From contig MU839224.1 of the NCBI GenBank assembly GCA_030685235.1, positions 1-64,000 on the forward strand: DNA of 64,000 nucleotides. The letters are read 5' to 3'. Of this stretch, positions 14,621 to 25,971 are shown in pieces. This stretch comes from Copromyces sp. CBS 386.78. Lineage: Eukaryota > Ascomycota > Sordariomycetes > Sordariales > Sordariaceae. The notes beneath the pieces are model-generated. The model had not been told where the DNA came from, ran no database searches, and saw only the letters and a program-made list of their open reading frames with translations. Made by a program: the position numbers and the translations under genes. Every line of letters starts with the position of its first letter. Position 1 is the stretch's first letter.

Positions 14621-15599
14621 ATATTAGTAAGGATAATATTAGTTTAAAAAGGCATAAGTATATTGTAATTAAATTTAAATACGAAATTATTAATAAGGAT
14701 TTATAAGGATTAGTAGAAAATATATAAATTAATAAATTTTAGTACGGAATTAAATTTTATTAGGAAGTATTTATTCCCGATAAATATTAAAATTGAATTT
14801 ATAAATTACTATTTTATTAATTTCTCTTTCTAACCCGTCCTTATATAAAAATTAATTACCTATTTTATTAAACTATATAATTCTTACGGTATTTAATAGA
14901 AATATAAAATTATATTTATTATTATTAATTCCTTTAATATTAATATTATTTTCGGCTATTTTTAACTTTGCGAATATAATTTTAAAATTAATTAATTCCG
15001 TAGGAAATTCCGTTTTTGTATCGAAGCCGGCGATTTAGATATAAGCCGGGAATTAACGAAGGAAGTTTATAAAACTGTAATTTATTTTTATAAATTATAT
15101 TAAAATTTTATTCCAATATTAAATTTAAAGGAAGTATTACAGGCCTTTTAGAATTTTAATCCCCCGCTATTTACTAATATTCCATTTAAAATATTTATAT
15201 TAATTTAAATAGAATTCTCTACCCTATTTAATAACCTAGGTCTATCCGGTATTTATTCCGATATATCCGCTATTATATCCCTTAATATACTTTTTAAAGT
15301 CTTTTATATTATATTAAATAGAATTTATCCCCTGTTAGAGCTTTTACTAGAATTAGTACTTCTGGTACCGTCCGAGCTAGAAGAAGATATAGTGCTTACC
15401 GCCGCCGAACCGATAATTCTACCCGAATACGAAGAATTCTAATAAATATTCGAAATATCAGCCGCCCTTTTACTATAGTATAATTACTTTAAATATTGTA
15501 TTAATTTAAAGGAAGGGACGTCCGCGCCTTAAGGATTGATTTATACGCTTAATATTAAAAAATTAAAAATATTCCGGGAATAATTAGTAGAAATATTAT

Positions 15600-16160
15600 A
15601 TAAAAGATAAATTTAGCTTTCTATTAGTCTAGTAAAGGCTCTTATTATTTTTATTCTTAAAAAAGGAAGTAAAATAAAATTATATATTAATTACCGGGCG
15701 CTTAATAAGGTTACGAAGAAGAATTATATAATATTATTATTAATTAAGAAAATTTTAAACCGGTTAGCGTCGGTAAGGATCTTTATTAAATTGGATTTAA
15801 AAGACGCCTATTATTATATTCCTATTAAGTAAGGAAATAAGGAGAAAACGGCATTTCGTACGAAATATAAATATTACGAATTATTAATTATATTTATAAG
15901 GTTAATTAATATTCTAACGACGTTTTAAACATATATTAACAATATTTTAGTAAGATTAATTAATACTATTTATATTATTTATTTTAATAATATTATAATT
16001 TATAGTAAAAATGAAAATAATTATTATAAATACGTTAAAAAAGTCCTCTAACGATTATGCGAATATAATTTCTATATTAATTTAAGTAAGTACGAATTTT
16101 ATATTTAGAAAATATTATTTTTAAATTATATTATATCGCCGGAAGGTATTTCGATAAATT
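15600..16160 (+). pseudogene. Gypsy reverse transcriptase, RIP-inactivated
   Basis: The plus-strand translation shows an almost full Ty3/Gypsy polymerase. In order it has INYRALNKVTKKNYIILLLI, then FIKLDLKDAYYYIPIK, then TAFRTKYKYYELL, then a mutated form of the FGLTNAPATFQ block, and finally YFNNIIIYS in place of YLDDILIYS. The catalytic YxDD aspartates have become Asn. The first catalytic Asp, in KLDLKDAY, is retained. The family assignment is secure; the exact ends are not. Confidence 0.9.
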
Positions 16161-17379
16161 TAGAGCGGGTAGAAGTAATTATAAATTAGGAAGCCCCGAC
16201 GAATATTTATAATATTTAAGTTTTTTTAAGGTTTATTAGCTTCTACTAACGGTTTATAATATTATATTCTAAAGTAATAGTGCTATTAATAGAATTATTA
16301 AAGGGAAATAAATAACGGCTATTCGAATTATTAAATAAAGTGAAGGTAGTATTTGAAGAATTAAAGTGGTTATTCTAGGAAACGCCTATATTAAAGTATT
16401 TCGATTTATTATTATTTATCCGAATAAAAACGGATATATTAGATTTTATAATTAGAATAGTATTAATATAATTATATAGTATTTAATAGTATTTTATTGT
16501 ATTCTTTTTAAAGAAGAAATTACCGGAGGAAATTCAGTATAGTATTAAGGATAGGGAATTATTAATTATTATCGGGGCGTTAAAAGCGTAAAAATAATAT
16601 TTATTATATATAGACGAATTATTCTTAATAATTATAAATTATTTAAATTTTTAATATTTTTAAAATAAAAATAAGGTTAGCGCGAAATAAAATTATTAAG
16701 CGTTAATTAGCGGCGTATAATTTTAATATTGAATATTAGGCGAAGAAATTAAATTTAATAGATAAATTATCGAAGAAATTATAATTATATAAAGTAATAA
16801 ATATATTAGGGGACGGCTATCTATTATTAAAAATATTCGAAGAAGGAAAAATAAAGGGTAGGGTAATAAAGGAGGGTTCTATATTAGGAGGAAACGTTAA
16901 GAGAATATTATTAGTTAGGAAGGAAACGTAGAAAATAGTAATAGAACGGAAGGAATAGAATAAAGACGGCGGAGAGGACGAATTAGTATAGGGATTAGAA
17001 TAGGGGGACGATATTCGGGAGCGGAAAGGAAAGAAGTATAGAAAATATATTAATGAGAACGAATTTAAAAAAACGTTAAGAAAGAAGGTAAAGTTCGCAA
17101 ATGAAGACGCCGTTACGAAAAGAAGGAAGACGAATAATATTATTATTATTAGGTAAATAGGCGTATATATTATTATTATAAAGGTAAAAAGAGAAGAAAA
17201 ACTATTACCGCTATTAAATTAATAAATAGTAGAAGTATAAGAGGAGGATTTATTTGTTTTAAAGGAAATATAGAAGGAGTTAAGGAAGGAGCGTAGAATA
17301 GAAAATTAAAAGATAGGGGAAAATAGAATTTTATATTATAATTATTAAATTTATATTTTAAAACGTTTATATATAGAAT

Positions 17380-18160
17380 TTTTGTACGCCTATTATAATA
17401 ATATTATTACTAACTATTTAAAATAACAGAAAACCTTTAAAAGGATTAATTAATTCTATTATTAGCCGACTATTGCTATCGACGTTAAAATATACGTATA
17501 CTAATATTTAACTTATTAAAAAGCGAAACTACAAAATTATTAACCTTATAAACTTTTAATATTTTTACTTATTTTTATCGTCCTTTAATAGGATATTTCT
17601 TACAACTTTATTATTAAATTACCGCCGTTGTACGACTTTATATTAAATTAAATTTACGACGCCGTTTTAATTATTATAGACCGGTTTATTAAATTCGCTT
17701 TCTATATCCTAATATAGAAGATTATTAACGTTAAATAATTCGCTTATTTTTTTTAATAATATATTTTTCGATAATTTAATTTATTTAATTCTATTATTTT
17801 TAACCGGGGTAATTTTTTTATAGGCCTTTTTTACAAAATATATTACGAATTTTTAAAAATCTAATACCGCTTTAGTATTATATAATATCTTTAGACGGAC
17901 GGCTAAACCGAACGTTAAAATTAAAATTTCGAATTTTATTTTCGTATTTTTTATAATTTAAAGTAAAGTAATTAAGTAAAAAAATTAGCGTTAGTATAAT
18001 AAATATATAATAATTATTTCTATATTACTATTAAGAAATCCTTATCCAAATTACTATTTGGGTATTATTTACGAAGGCCGGCCAATTTAAAGAGAGGCCG
18101 AAGAAACATATTATTTAATACTACTACCAATTAAATTAAAGAATTTATTCGAAGTCGTAT
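17380..18160 (+). pseudogene. Gypsy integrase catalytic core, RIP-inactivated
   Basis: The frame contains YDAVLIIIDRFIKFAFYI, a mutated form of the D-containing strand of the DDE integrase core (usual form YDAILVVVDRLTKMAHFI). About 110 codons later comes TDG-stop-TERQ, matching the TDGQTER motif before the catalytic Glu. The enzyme would join retrotransposon cDNA to chromosomal DNA. Several TAG/TAA codons interrupt it. Confidence 0.85.
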
Positions 18161-18469
18161 TAACGTTATCGAAGCGTTAAAGGCGGTTAATAAAGGGTAC
18201 GCGAAATAATATAATAAGTTGTATATAATTAAAGAATTTAAAATAGGAAATTAAATTCTTTTTAACGCTAAAAATATTAAAAAGAAGCGTTTAAATCGGA
18301 AATTATCGGATATATTCTTAGGGCCTTTCTATATTACTAAAGTAATTAACAATAAAAAAAATAATATACTACTTAAACTTCCTTAATTATTATTATATTT
18401 ACCTAATATTCCCTATTACCTTATTAGAATTATATTATAATAATTTAATAGTAGTAGCACTCCGGGGCA

Positions 18470-18680
18470 AAATAGTAAATATTAAAGGAAATAAGGAATA
18501 GTACGAAATCGAAAAGATTATAAAATATATCGGCTTAAGAAAGAACTAGTAATTTTAAATAAAATAAAAAGGGTATTTAGAAAATAAAAACAAATAGGTA
18601 TTACGAAAGAATTTGAATTGCCCGGAATTATTAATAGAATACGAAGAACGGGAGCGATAGCGGAGGCATTCGAAAGGAGG
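18470..18680 (+). pseudogene. Chromodomain at the integrase C-terminus
   Basis: The translated segment reads YEIEKIIKYIGLRKN, then K-stop-KGYLENKNK, then RKNLNCPELLIEYEE. This follows the chromodomain pattern YEVEKIL...YLVKWKGY...W.P..NL.NAPELI.EY. In chromoviruses this C-terminal domain of integrase directs insertion to heterochromatin, which fits the dense transposon island here. The aromatic-cage Trp codons are lost to stops. Confidence 0.75.
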
Positions 18681-18780
18681 CCTAAAGATTAGGGCAATAA
18701 AAATTAACTAAGTAGGTAGTAAAAATATAGCCGCCGTCGCCGCTATTAGAAAAAAGTATTTAAATAAGGGATATAGATTG

Positions 18781-18972
18781 TAAAGAGACGTAAACCGTAA
18801 AAAACGTAAACCGTAGAAGACGTAAGCTATTAAAACATAAATTATAGAAGGAATAAACTATAAGAAACGTAAACTATAAAAAACGTTTACTATAGAAGAG
18901 ACATAAGCTATAGAAAATATAAATTATAAAAGACGTAAACTATAGAAAATATAAATTATAAATAACGCAAGC
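18781..18972 (+). repeat. Degenerate 17-20 bp minisatellite
   Basis: About ten imperfect head-to-tail copies of a unit close to AGACGTAAACTATAGAAA. Variants such as AAACGTAAACCGTAGAAG and AAATATAAATTATAAAAG differ mostly by C/T and G/A, so RIP probably blurred an originally cleaner array. It lies just 3' of the chromodomain of the Gypsy element. Confidence 0.75.
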
Positions 18973-19384
18973 TATGGAATTGCGAAATATTAAAGTTATA
19001 GGGGGAATAAAAAGAGTTAGGGAATTAAAGGGATATATTAGAGAAAGTTAAGGCCGGCGAATTAAGGAGGATAGTAGCGTACTAGAGCCCGCTATTTTAA
19101 AAGCTATAGTAATAAAAAGAAATTAAGGAAAGTAACGAATTAAAAGGTATAAAAATATATTAATAATTCTATTTTCGAACTTTTTCTATTTATGTTAGTC
19201 TTAATATAGATATTATATAAAATATAAATCTATAACGGATTTACGGGTCCATATTATACTATACGAGTATAAACAACTATATATAGGTATTATATACTAT
19301 AAATATATGCCCTATATTTTTAGTTGATTTTTATCGATTTTATTCGATTAAATATTCGTTGTTAAAATTCTTCCATATATAACC

Positions 19385-19860
19385 CTATCCCTCGTAGAGG
19401 GTTGCCGAGGCACTGCCCAGGCAGGGGTGCCTGCAAGGCTTACCAGGGTGGCCTGCACGGCTGAACCAGGGCATAAGAATGCAGGTCTGAACCAAGGTCT
19501 TAGAAATGGAATCTAAGGGAGGAAAAAAGGTTTCACCTCCTCCCTCGGCCATTCCTTGACTTACGAAAACAAACAAACCGTTTTCGGAATCCCTAGGATC
19601 CGAGGGATTCAACGGAGAAAACCGTTCATTCATAGGATGGATGGTTGGCCCAGAAAGTCTATAAGAAGGGTGGTCCCCTTCGAGGAAAGAAAAGGTTTTC
19701 TATAGCTCATCAGACACTTCTTAATATCTTTACCAATATAAAACCTATCTACCCATACCAAACATCGTTTTACTCGTTTTAAACAACTCTACGCAACCGT
19801 ATCAACCTTTTGAAGCTATTCACAACCCTCGTCGATCGATACCCTCCAACAATTTAACTA
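19385..19860. other. Non-RIP island, LTR-like
   Basis: A roughly 480-bp stretch of about balanced base composition, with many intact CpA/TpG sites, between two RIP-destroyed regions. It has GC-rich palindromic blocks (GCACTGCCCAGGCAGGGGTG and nearby), a TATA-like TCTATAAGAAGG at about 19,658, and ends near CCCTCCAACA. This layout resembles a solo LTR of a retrotransposon that arrived after RIP, but I could not find a matching 5-bp flanking duplication or a second copy in the window. Frames inside it look non-coding. Confidence 0.4.
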
Positions 19861-19916
19861 TATTTATTCCCCTTCCCCTTCTAAAAAAGGACTAAATTAC
19901 CGAAAAAAAGAATTAG

Positions 19917-19998
19917 TAGTATAAATATCGATATAGGAATCGAACTTATTATTTTAAAAGCTATACCCCTACGTATAACCATCGCGCTTATTAATAAT
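19917..19998 (-). pseudogene. tRNA-like relic (degenerate tRNA or SINE head)
   Basis: On the minus strand the sequence contains GCGCGATGGTTATACG, close to a polymerase III A box. About 30 bp later comes AAGTTCGATTCCTATATC, close to a B box / T-arm. The T stem pairs ATAAG with CCTAT except for one position explained by a G-to-A change. A seven-base loop-like CTTTTAA lies where the anticodon loop belongs. The acceptor stem does not pair, so this is not a functional tRNA. A tRNA-derived SINE head or an old tRNA copy damaged by RIP are the two options. Confidence 0.35.
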
Positions 19999-19999
19999 T

Positions 20000-21780
20000 T
20001 TTATATTTAAATTTCTCTATAATTATCGATTACTATTAGTTTAGTAATAATAGTATTATAATTTCTAATTATAAAAATATTAATAAAAATTAAGGCGTTA
20101 TTAATATAAAATTAGGGGGAAGTAATCGGGGGTAATAAACGTTAAACGTTTACGTAAATAATTAATATTAATTAAAGGATATTATCGAAGGTAGGTATAA
20201 GCGCGGTAATTATAGGAAGTTTAAATATATCGGTAATAAGGGCGGGGTCGGTAATAAGAGTAATATTAAAATAATTAAAATTAAGAGCACTTACTACCTA
20301 AAGGGCTATTTAATTAGGGCTAATATTATAGAACCTATATTAAATATATTAAATTACTTTATAATTAATTAATTTATTAAATTCGTAAAAGAAAATATAA
20401 AGCCGTTTATAAAGAATATAAATACCAGTGCGAAATTTAATAATATATCGGCGAAAGATTTTGGTAATTATAATACCGGCGGGAATAACCACTCCGAATT
20501 CGATAATAATATACGCCGATTCTTAAAAGGTATAGACTAAATTATAAAGTACAGGAAGGAAGTTATAAAGGCAATTATTAACGCCGGTTTAATAATAATT
20601 CAAATATTATATAGGGCGGTCGATTAAAAAAAGATTAAAAAAAAAGAAATTAAAAATAAAAATTAAAGGATTAAAAAGGAAGAAAGAGGATTTATAAATT
20701 AGGACATAAATATATTTAATTACTATTTTTATTATAGTAATAATAAAAGTATTAAAGGGTAGGACTATTATAATATTTATAATATTTTAAATAAATTAAG
20801 CGTAAAAGGCTTTACGGATATTATTAAACGAAAAATAAGAATAAGGTTAACGGAATGAATAAAGGGGAGGACTTATTTAATATTAATATAGAAAATAATA
20901 AACTAATAAATATAGAAAAATTATTAGTAAGTAGTAGAAAAGGTAATTATATTATTACTAATAATATATTAATTAATAACGCGCGTAGAAAAAAAAGGAA
21001 AGGAAAGGAGGAAGAAGGGGAGGGAAAATAGGTTTTTATAGAAGAATTAAAAGGGTACAGTTAAAAGAATTCGAAATAAGGTTAAAAGTAAAATTAAATA
21101 ATTAAAAGGGTATATAAGGAAATAAGGACGGGAAAATAGGACGATAAGGGGTAAAAAATAAAGTAAAAAGGCGAATAGAAGGCGAAATTAAAGGTTAGGA
21201 CGAAGGGGATTAAATAGCGGTAAAAAATAAAGAAATAGGGAAAAGGAAATAGGATGATAAAAATTAGAAGGTAAGTTAAAAAGGCAGGTTGAAGATAGGA
21301 TAAATAAGCGGAATAAAAAGAAAAAGGATTAATAAGGAGTAAATTTTTAGGATTAAAGGCGGCAATATTATAGTAAAGAGGAAAATACGGCGTTCGGGGG
21401 TAGAAAAAGACTAGTACGGCCGTAAGCGCCGGCCGATAATTTCAGCGATAAGTCGCTTCGAATATAGGAGGAAAATAGATTATAAGCGGAGGATTCGGCT
21501 ATAAGAAAAAGATCGCCGGATTAAAGGTTTAAATATAGAAGTTCCTAAAATAGAAACTTATAAGGGGGGGATTCGTATTAGGTCGTTAAGGACTTATTAG
21601 TTAATTAGTTTCATAGAAGTTCGGGACGAAATATTAGAAGGTAGCGAATTATTCTAATTAGTATTGTATTATAGCGTCGGACAACAATAATACCGTTCCG
21701 GCGTTAATTACTATAAAATTAAAGGAATAATATTATAAATAATTGCTTCTATTAGTTCCGGAGTAGAAAAATTAGGCTTT
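20000..21780. other. RIP-degraded DNA with an unassigned coding relic
   Basis: AT-rich, CpA-depleted sequence. On the plus strand, 20,180-20,640 reads as a hydrophilic frame with few stops, including FIKFVKENIKPFIKNI and NNIRRFLKGID, followed by a Lys-rich segment (20.6-21.3 kb). I do not recognise the protein. It may be a gag or ORF1 of another element, or a damaged host gene. From about 21.0 to 21.5 kb the plus strand is strongly purine-rich. Confidence 0.45.
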
Positions 21781-22148
21781 AATTCATCTTTTACTCTCCT
21801 CCCTAATTTAACTTCCCTATATGCTTGTCCTGCCCGTAGTTACTTCGACCTACCTACCTCTACTATCCTAATAGAAAGGTAACGGAAAAAATATAAGTTA
21901 TCGAAAGACAAACCAAGCTCCTTCATTCTATACTATAGAGTATAAACTATATAAAATAAGGTAGTAATAACGGGATCTAATAAGAGATGGAAGAAATACA
22001 ATATATAAAAAACAACCCCCAGACGAGGGCAGCCTTTCCATCTAATCCCCGCTGTTATTGTTGTTATTGTTATTGTTATTATTTTTATTGAGAAACTATT
22101 TAGTCTTCCTATGTCCGAACACATCCATCCTCGCCTACCATTAAATTA
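21781..22148. other. Lightly mutated flank left of the Copia element
   Basis: Composition returns towards normal here, with intact TpG/CpA and a short GTTATT-type microsatellite around 22,050-22,090. No gene is recognisable. This is the DNA directly outside the 3' LTR of the Copia element; the bases just before the LTR are TTAAATTA. Confidence 0.5.
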
Positions 22149-22334
22149 TCTTGGACTATAGGGACAAAGAAGGCGAGAGAGAGAAGGATGTTGTATTGAA
22201 GAAGAAAACAGAGCTACGAACGATCGCGGGGAAAAACCTAGCTAAACATAGAGGTAGTACTAGGAAGAAGTAGGCCCAGCCCGGCAGGCACAGCTGACCG
22301 TAAGCCGGCTAAGCACAAGACAGCCCCTCTAACA
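22149..22334 (-). repeat. Copia 3' LTR
   Basis: This copy matches 61,241-61,394 in the same orientation over most of its length, for example the shared GAGCTACGAACGATCGCGGG and AACCTAGCTAA blocks. Read on the minus strand it begins TGTTAGAGGGGCTGTC and ends near GTCCAAGA. It has about 16 extra bases (around CTGTGCCTGCCGGGCTG) missing from the other copy. RIP damage is light. Confidence 0.8.
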
Positions 22335-22524
22335 CTAGAAAATACTAAAAAACAAAAAAACAACTATCTATCTATCTATCTATCCCAAATATCGTCAAAT
22401 CTCTTACTATTTACGCCTACTTACATCGAAAAACCCACGGTCCAACCCTTATTATCTCTACTAATCTACTTTTAAATCGTCTTAGGAAGTAATACCATAC
22501 CCAATTACTATACGAACCGCTCGT
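22335..22524 (-). pseudogene. Copia pol C-terminal tail and 3' UTR
   Basis: Read leftward from 22,524, the frame continues ERFV-stop-stop-LGMVLLPKTI. This completes the C-terminus begun as GLDKIVYE at 24,690, on the far side of the inserted gag-only element; the shared target duplication supplies ACGAG. Beyond the stop comes a short 3' region containing a (TATC)n microsatellite at 22,365-22,384, and then the LTR. Confidence 0.7.
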
Positions 22525-22745
22525 TGTAACGGGTCTGCAAGAGTAAGGCACAGCGAGCAGTCGTGTGATGGTTGAAATGCTATATTTGACAAGGAAGAAA
22601 AGGAAGGAAAGACTGTACAGAAGGTGCAGTTTGGAACGAGGGTTTTATATACCGTGCCAAGGCCGGGGCAGCCGAGCCAGAGCTTTCGGAGATTTATAAC
22701 CTAGTATTAGCCAGGTTATAACCTTTAGGCGCTAGCCCTATGATA
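22525..22745 (-). repeat. 3' LTR of the gag-only element
   Basis: Plus-strand limits TGTAACGGG to CTATGATA, 221 bp, matching 24,466-24,686 at equal length. The outer (left) part is nearly free of RIP changes; the inner end is mutated (CTATGATA against CTATAACA). Confidence 0.9.
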
Positions 22746-23239
22746 TTACCCCCCTGCTCCCCCTTGGGGAGCGCGGCCCTGCGTACAATCTACGAAATAG
22801 CTAATTATACGAGAAAAACGAAAATCCAGTCCAATTACTCCTAATTTAATGTATAAAAATAGGGAAGAAATTAATAATATTAAAAAGTATTTATAATTAA
22901 GCCCCTAAATAAACGCTATACGATTATTTACTCCCTACCCGAGTTGGTAGTACCCTTACGAGGTATTACCTTTATAAAGTTGCTCTTAGTATACGGGAAT
23001 TAAGATTGAATTAGGGAATATATTTAAATTTTGCCTATCCGGGACGTCTCTTCTATTGTAATACGTTAGTAATTAATATTGGAGATAATTAATAATATTA
23101 AGGCTATTACCTAGTATTTTATATCGCTCTACTTCTCTTATTAGTAAGAATTATTCTTTATTAGCGACTCTACTGAACCTCTCACTAAAGGCGACCCTAA
23201 TAATTTTTATACTTATAAAATATAATATTTGCTGCCCTC

Positions 23240-24360
23240 TTATAATTGTGTTTTACTGTAGATCTTCCTTTAAAGGTATATAAGAAGGGGTAGAAAAAGT
23301 TTGACTAACGATTTAATTAGTAAATACCGTACTTTAATAGTTATAAAGGCTCCTCTTATACGAATGTATAAACCTCCTTTTACTATAGTATTCCTAGGGC
23401 TGCCCTTAATAAAATACTATTTAATTTGTATCTTCTTCTTGGCTATTATTGTTGTAATTGCTTACGCCCCTAACCGAATTGAGTTGAATGTTATTTATCT
23501 TCGTTTTTTTATATTATTTAAATTAGTAGGAGCTACTCCTATAGTTAGTGTACTTCCCTTCTTTCTTCTAACGATTCTTTTGCTTTTAAGATAGCGAAGT
23601 TACTATAACGTTAATAGAGGTATTTATAGGATTACTAGCGTTATTATTAATTATGATTTGCTTCGATGAAGATAAGGAGGAGGAGGCGGTTAGAAAGGAA
23701 TTACTATTAAATTGGTGGAGATATATAAGTAATTCTAAATATTATTCCGGTATGTTTGTATGGTCGGCGAAGCGGCGTTTCTATTCGTTATTGAGGGTAG
23801 CGGTAAGTTGGTTGACCTTAGCGGAATCTAGCTACGAATTTGCGTAAACGTAGTATAGTATTTTTTCGAAGCGGGCGAAAAAGGGCGCTATTAAATTACT
23901 ACTTTAGCGGAGGTAGTAAAATTCTTAATTAGTGTGCATTATAGCGTTAGGATTACTATAAGTAAGTTTGAATTTTGCGATAAGTTCGTTAGGGATATAA
24001 TTTTTAGCGCTAGCGAAGGCGACTAGCGGCTTTTTAATAGTGGGCAATAGGTAAGTTAATAAGTAGTAGAATTACGCTTCTATATTGCCGATAGCGAGGT
24101 TATTTATATAGAATTTAGCTTGTATATTTAAAACCTAAATTTCGAAATTTATTTTCTCTTTAGAAAATTTTTTAATGTAGGGGAGTACTAGTTTGGGCGT
24201 ATAGGAAACGGCCGGAGTAGAGGTTTTGAAGGCGGCGATTTCGTTTAATACGTTTGTAAACGCGGTATTAAATTGCGCGAGCCGTTTTTGGGGGTTTTAG
24301 GATTAAGGGATCGTTGGTACTATTATTGAAGGGGATGGTAATTGTAAAGAACGGCGGTCG
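23240..24360 (-). pseudogene. Gag of the non-autonomous LTR element
   Basis: The minus-strand frame reads TPAVSYTPKLVLPYIKKFS, then VLNIQAKFYINNLAIGNIEA, then AKNYIPNELIAKFKLTY, then FARFEKILYYVYANS, and FADHTNIPE. This is the usual series of a Gypsy-type capsid. Further on, IQLNSVRGVSNYNNNSQEED and FY-stop-GQP-stop-EYYSK have the layout of a basic linker and a CX2CX4HX4C knuckle whose cysteines became Tyr. It packages RNA in autonomous relatives. No polymerase follows before the LTR. Confidence 0.7.
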
Positions 24361-24465
24361 GGCGTAGATGAAGGGTTTTTGTTGTTAGGGATAAGAGTAA
24401 TAAAAGGGAAATTCTTTGGGCGTATAGGCGAAAATATTGGATCGTTGAAAGAGGGTTAAATATAA

Positions 24466-24686
24466 TATAATAGGTCTATAAGAGTAAGGTATAGCGAGTA
24501 GTCGTGTAATGGTTGAAATGCTATATTTGATAAGGAAGAAAAGGAAGAAAAGATTGTATAGAAGGTGTAGTTTGGAACGAGGGTTTTGTGTACCGTGCTA
24601 AGGCCGGGGTAGCCGAGCTAGAGCCCTCGGAGATTTATAACCTGGCATTAGCTAGGTTACAACCCCTAGGCGCTAGCCCTATAACA
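24466..24686 (-). repeat. 5' LTR of the gag-only element
   Basis: 221 bp, TATAATAGG (former TGTAACGGG) to CTATAACA, followed by the CTCGT target duplication. Here the outer end (right) is clean and the inner end carries the RIP changes, the mirror image of the other copy. Confidence 0.9.
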
Positions 24687-24691
24687 CTCGT

Positions 24692-25717
24692 ATACTATTT
24701 TATCTAGTCCTTTAATCAATCTATTAACTACTATATCCTTACTAGCGATATAAATTAAGTAAAAATCTCCTTTTACTACTACGCTAATAATCTATTTATA
24801 ACGCAAATCTAAATAGTAAATCCGGGCAATCTAGGCTGGATTTAGTATAATATACCTAACGTTCGCTAAATCCGTAAATAGGATTTACGGCTCTAGCTAA
24901 TTAAAACCTACTTCCTCTAATATATTTCTAGCTCAATACAAAGCCTTTACCGTAGGAGTAAAATTAACGAATTTTATTTCTAAAATTAATAATATAATTA
25001 AAATCTATTTCTTTAACCTCTAAATAACTAGAATACCTACTAATATAACTATATATCCCCTAACTAAAATTCTAATAAGCAAAACATTCGCAAAAGAAGT
25101 ATCGCCGTAAGTATAAAGGTTAAAATTATTAATAAAGAATCTACCGCCGCATTTTAACACCCTATTAAAATTAACGCTAAAATATTTCTATAAATACTAA
25201 TTTAACTTCTAATATTCTTCTAAAGGGCTAGCATTAGCCTTATACAACTTTATAACCGTATAGGTAATATTTAATTTAATATAGAAGGATAGGAAATTTA
25301 AACTACCTATCTATTCCTAATAATCTTTCGTTGTACTAATAATTTCGTTAACTTCCTATCTAAATTTTAATAGGTTAAACTTATTAAATAGCAATAGGGT
25401 AGAAATTATATTCAATTTTCCCTTATTAAACCATTCTATAATCTTCTTTAAATATACTTCTTAATAAAAATAAATATAATAATTAAATCAATTTCGGATA
25501 ATTAAATAACCTAAAAAGGAAGAAGCGTTACTAATATCCTTCAATTCGAATACTATTCCAAAAGCGCTAGCGACAATATTAATAATTACCTAAGTAGGAC
25601 CGGCGATTAGAAAGTCGTCGACGTAAAATAAAATAATAATATTAATCTTTTCGTTCTTAAAAATATAATTATCTATTATAAATAATTTAAAACCTAGAAT
25701 TTTCATTTCTAAAGTTA
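24692..25717 (-). pseudogene. Copia reverse transcriptase C-terminal part and RNase H
   Basis: The minus-strand frame contains ILFYVDDFLIAGPT (25,588-25,632), with the Copia YVDD catalytic box intact. It is followed by FGIVFELKDISNASSFLGY, then YQEQIGSLNFLSFYIKLNI with stops, then a mutated YTYGDTSFANVL (about 25,085-25,119, corresponding to the RNase H SDASFA block). Near the end come FTDLANVRYI and RYKQIINQRSSKGDFYLVYI. This is the classic order of a Copia C-terminus. The upstream half of the polymerase lies at 38,161-39,149, separated by the Gypsy insertion at 25,723-38,155. Confidence 0.85.
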
Positions 25718-25722
25718 CCGTC

Positions 25723-25933
25723 TATAACGGGGACAGCACAGTTAATACGGGTGCTAGTCGTATAGCTTAATTAAGGTTCTATAAAGAAGAGAAAAGTCTA
25801 TTTGAAAGGGATCCACCGGAGGTGCGAAGTTTTAAAGGGGGCTACGCGAATATAACTACGGAAATAGCTACGGCGTAATAGTTCTAATTGTAAAGATTAA
25901 AGCGCTATAACTCCGGGCCTTAGCCTTATAATA
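25723..25933 (-). repeat. 3' LTR of the 25.7-38.2 kb Gypsy
   Basis: Plus-strand limits TATAACGGGG to CTTATAATA, 211 bp, the same length as the copy at 37,945-38,155. The copies differ almost only by C/T and G/A changes. This copy is cleaner at its outer (left) end. Confidence 0.92.
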
Positions 25934-25971
25934 TTACCCCCTTCCTTCCCTCTCTCGCTCCCCTTCCTACC
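25934..25971 (-). promoter_or_regulatory. Polypurine tract of the Gypsy element
   Basis: On the minus strand this is an almost pure purine run (GGGAAGGAAGGGGGTAA at its end) directly before the LTR start. It is the expected primer site for plus-strand DNA synthesis, and it fixes the orientation of the element as leftward. Confidence 0.8.

Larger units (their letters stand above)
13300..19200 (+). mobile_element. Ty3/Gypsy chromovirus, RIP-degraded
   Basis: A plus-strand LTR retrotransposon body with gag, protease region, reverse transcriptase, RNase H, integrase and chromodomain in the canonical Gypsy order. All reading frames carry many TAA/TAG stops in Gln/Trp positions, so the element is dead. 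I could not find a convincing LTR pair: the left candidate region is around 13.33-13.58 kb and the right one would be after 19.0 kb. The limits are therefore approximate. A minisatellite sits between the chromodomain and the 3' end. Confidence 0.8.
22525..24686 (-). mobile_element. Gag-only non-autonomous LTR retrotransposon
   Basis: A 2,162-bp element with 221-bp LTRs at both ends and a perfect 5-bp target duplication (CTCGT at 22,520-22,524 and 24,687-24,691). On the minus strand the LTR starts TGTTATAGGGC. The sequence next to the 3' LTR is a polypurine tract (plus-strand TTACCCCCCTGCTCCCCCTT at 22,746-22,765). The 1.7-kb interior holds a gag-like frame, and no reverse transcriptase or integrase motif was found. 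It is inserted into the last codons of the Copia pol. It would have needed proteins from an autonomous partner. Confidence 0.85.

Noticed and set aside
19385..19633. An 82-codon minus-strand frame in the clean island
   Set aside because: It covers palindromic LTR-like sequence, with no domain.
23301..23847. Plus-strand frames of 97 and 64 codons
   Set aside because: They lie inside the gag-only element, whose gag motifs are on the minus strand; the plus frames are shadows.
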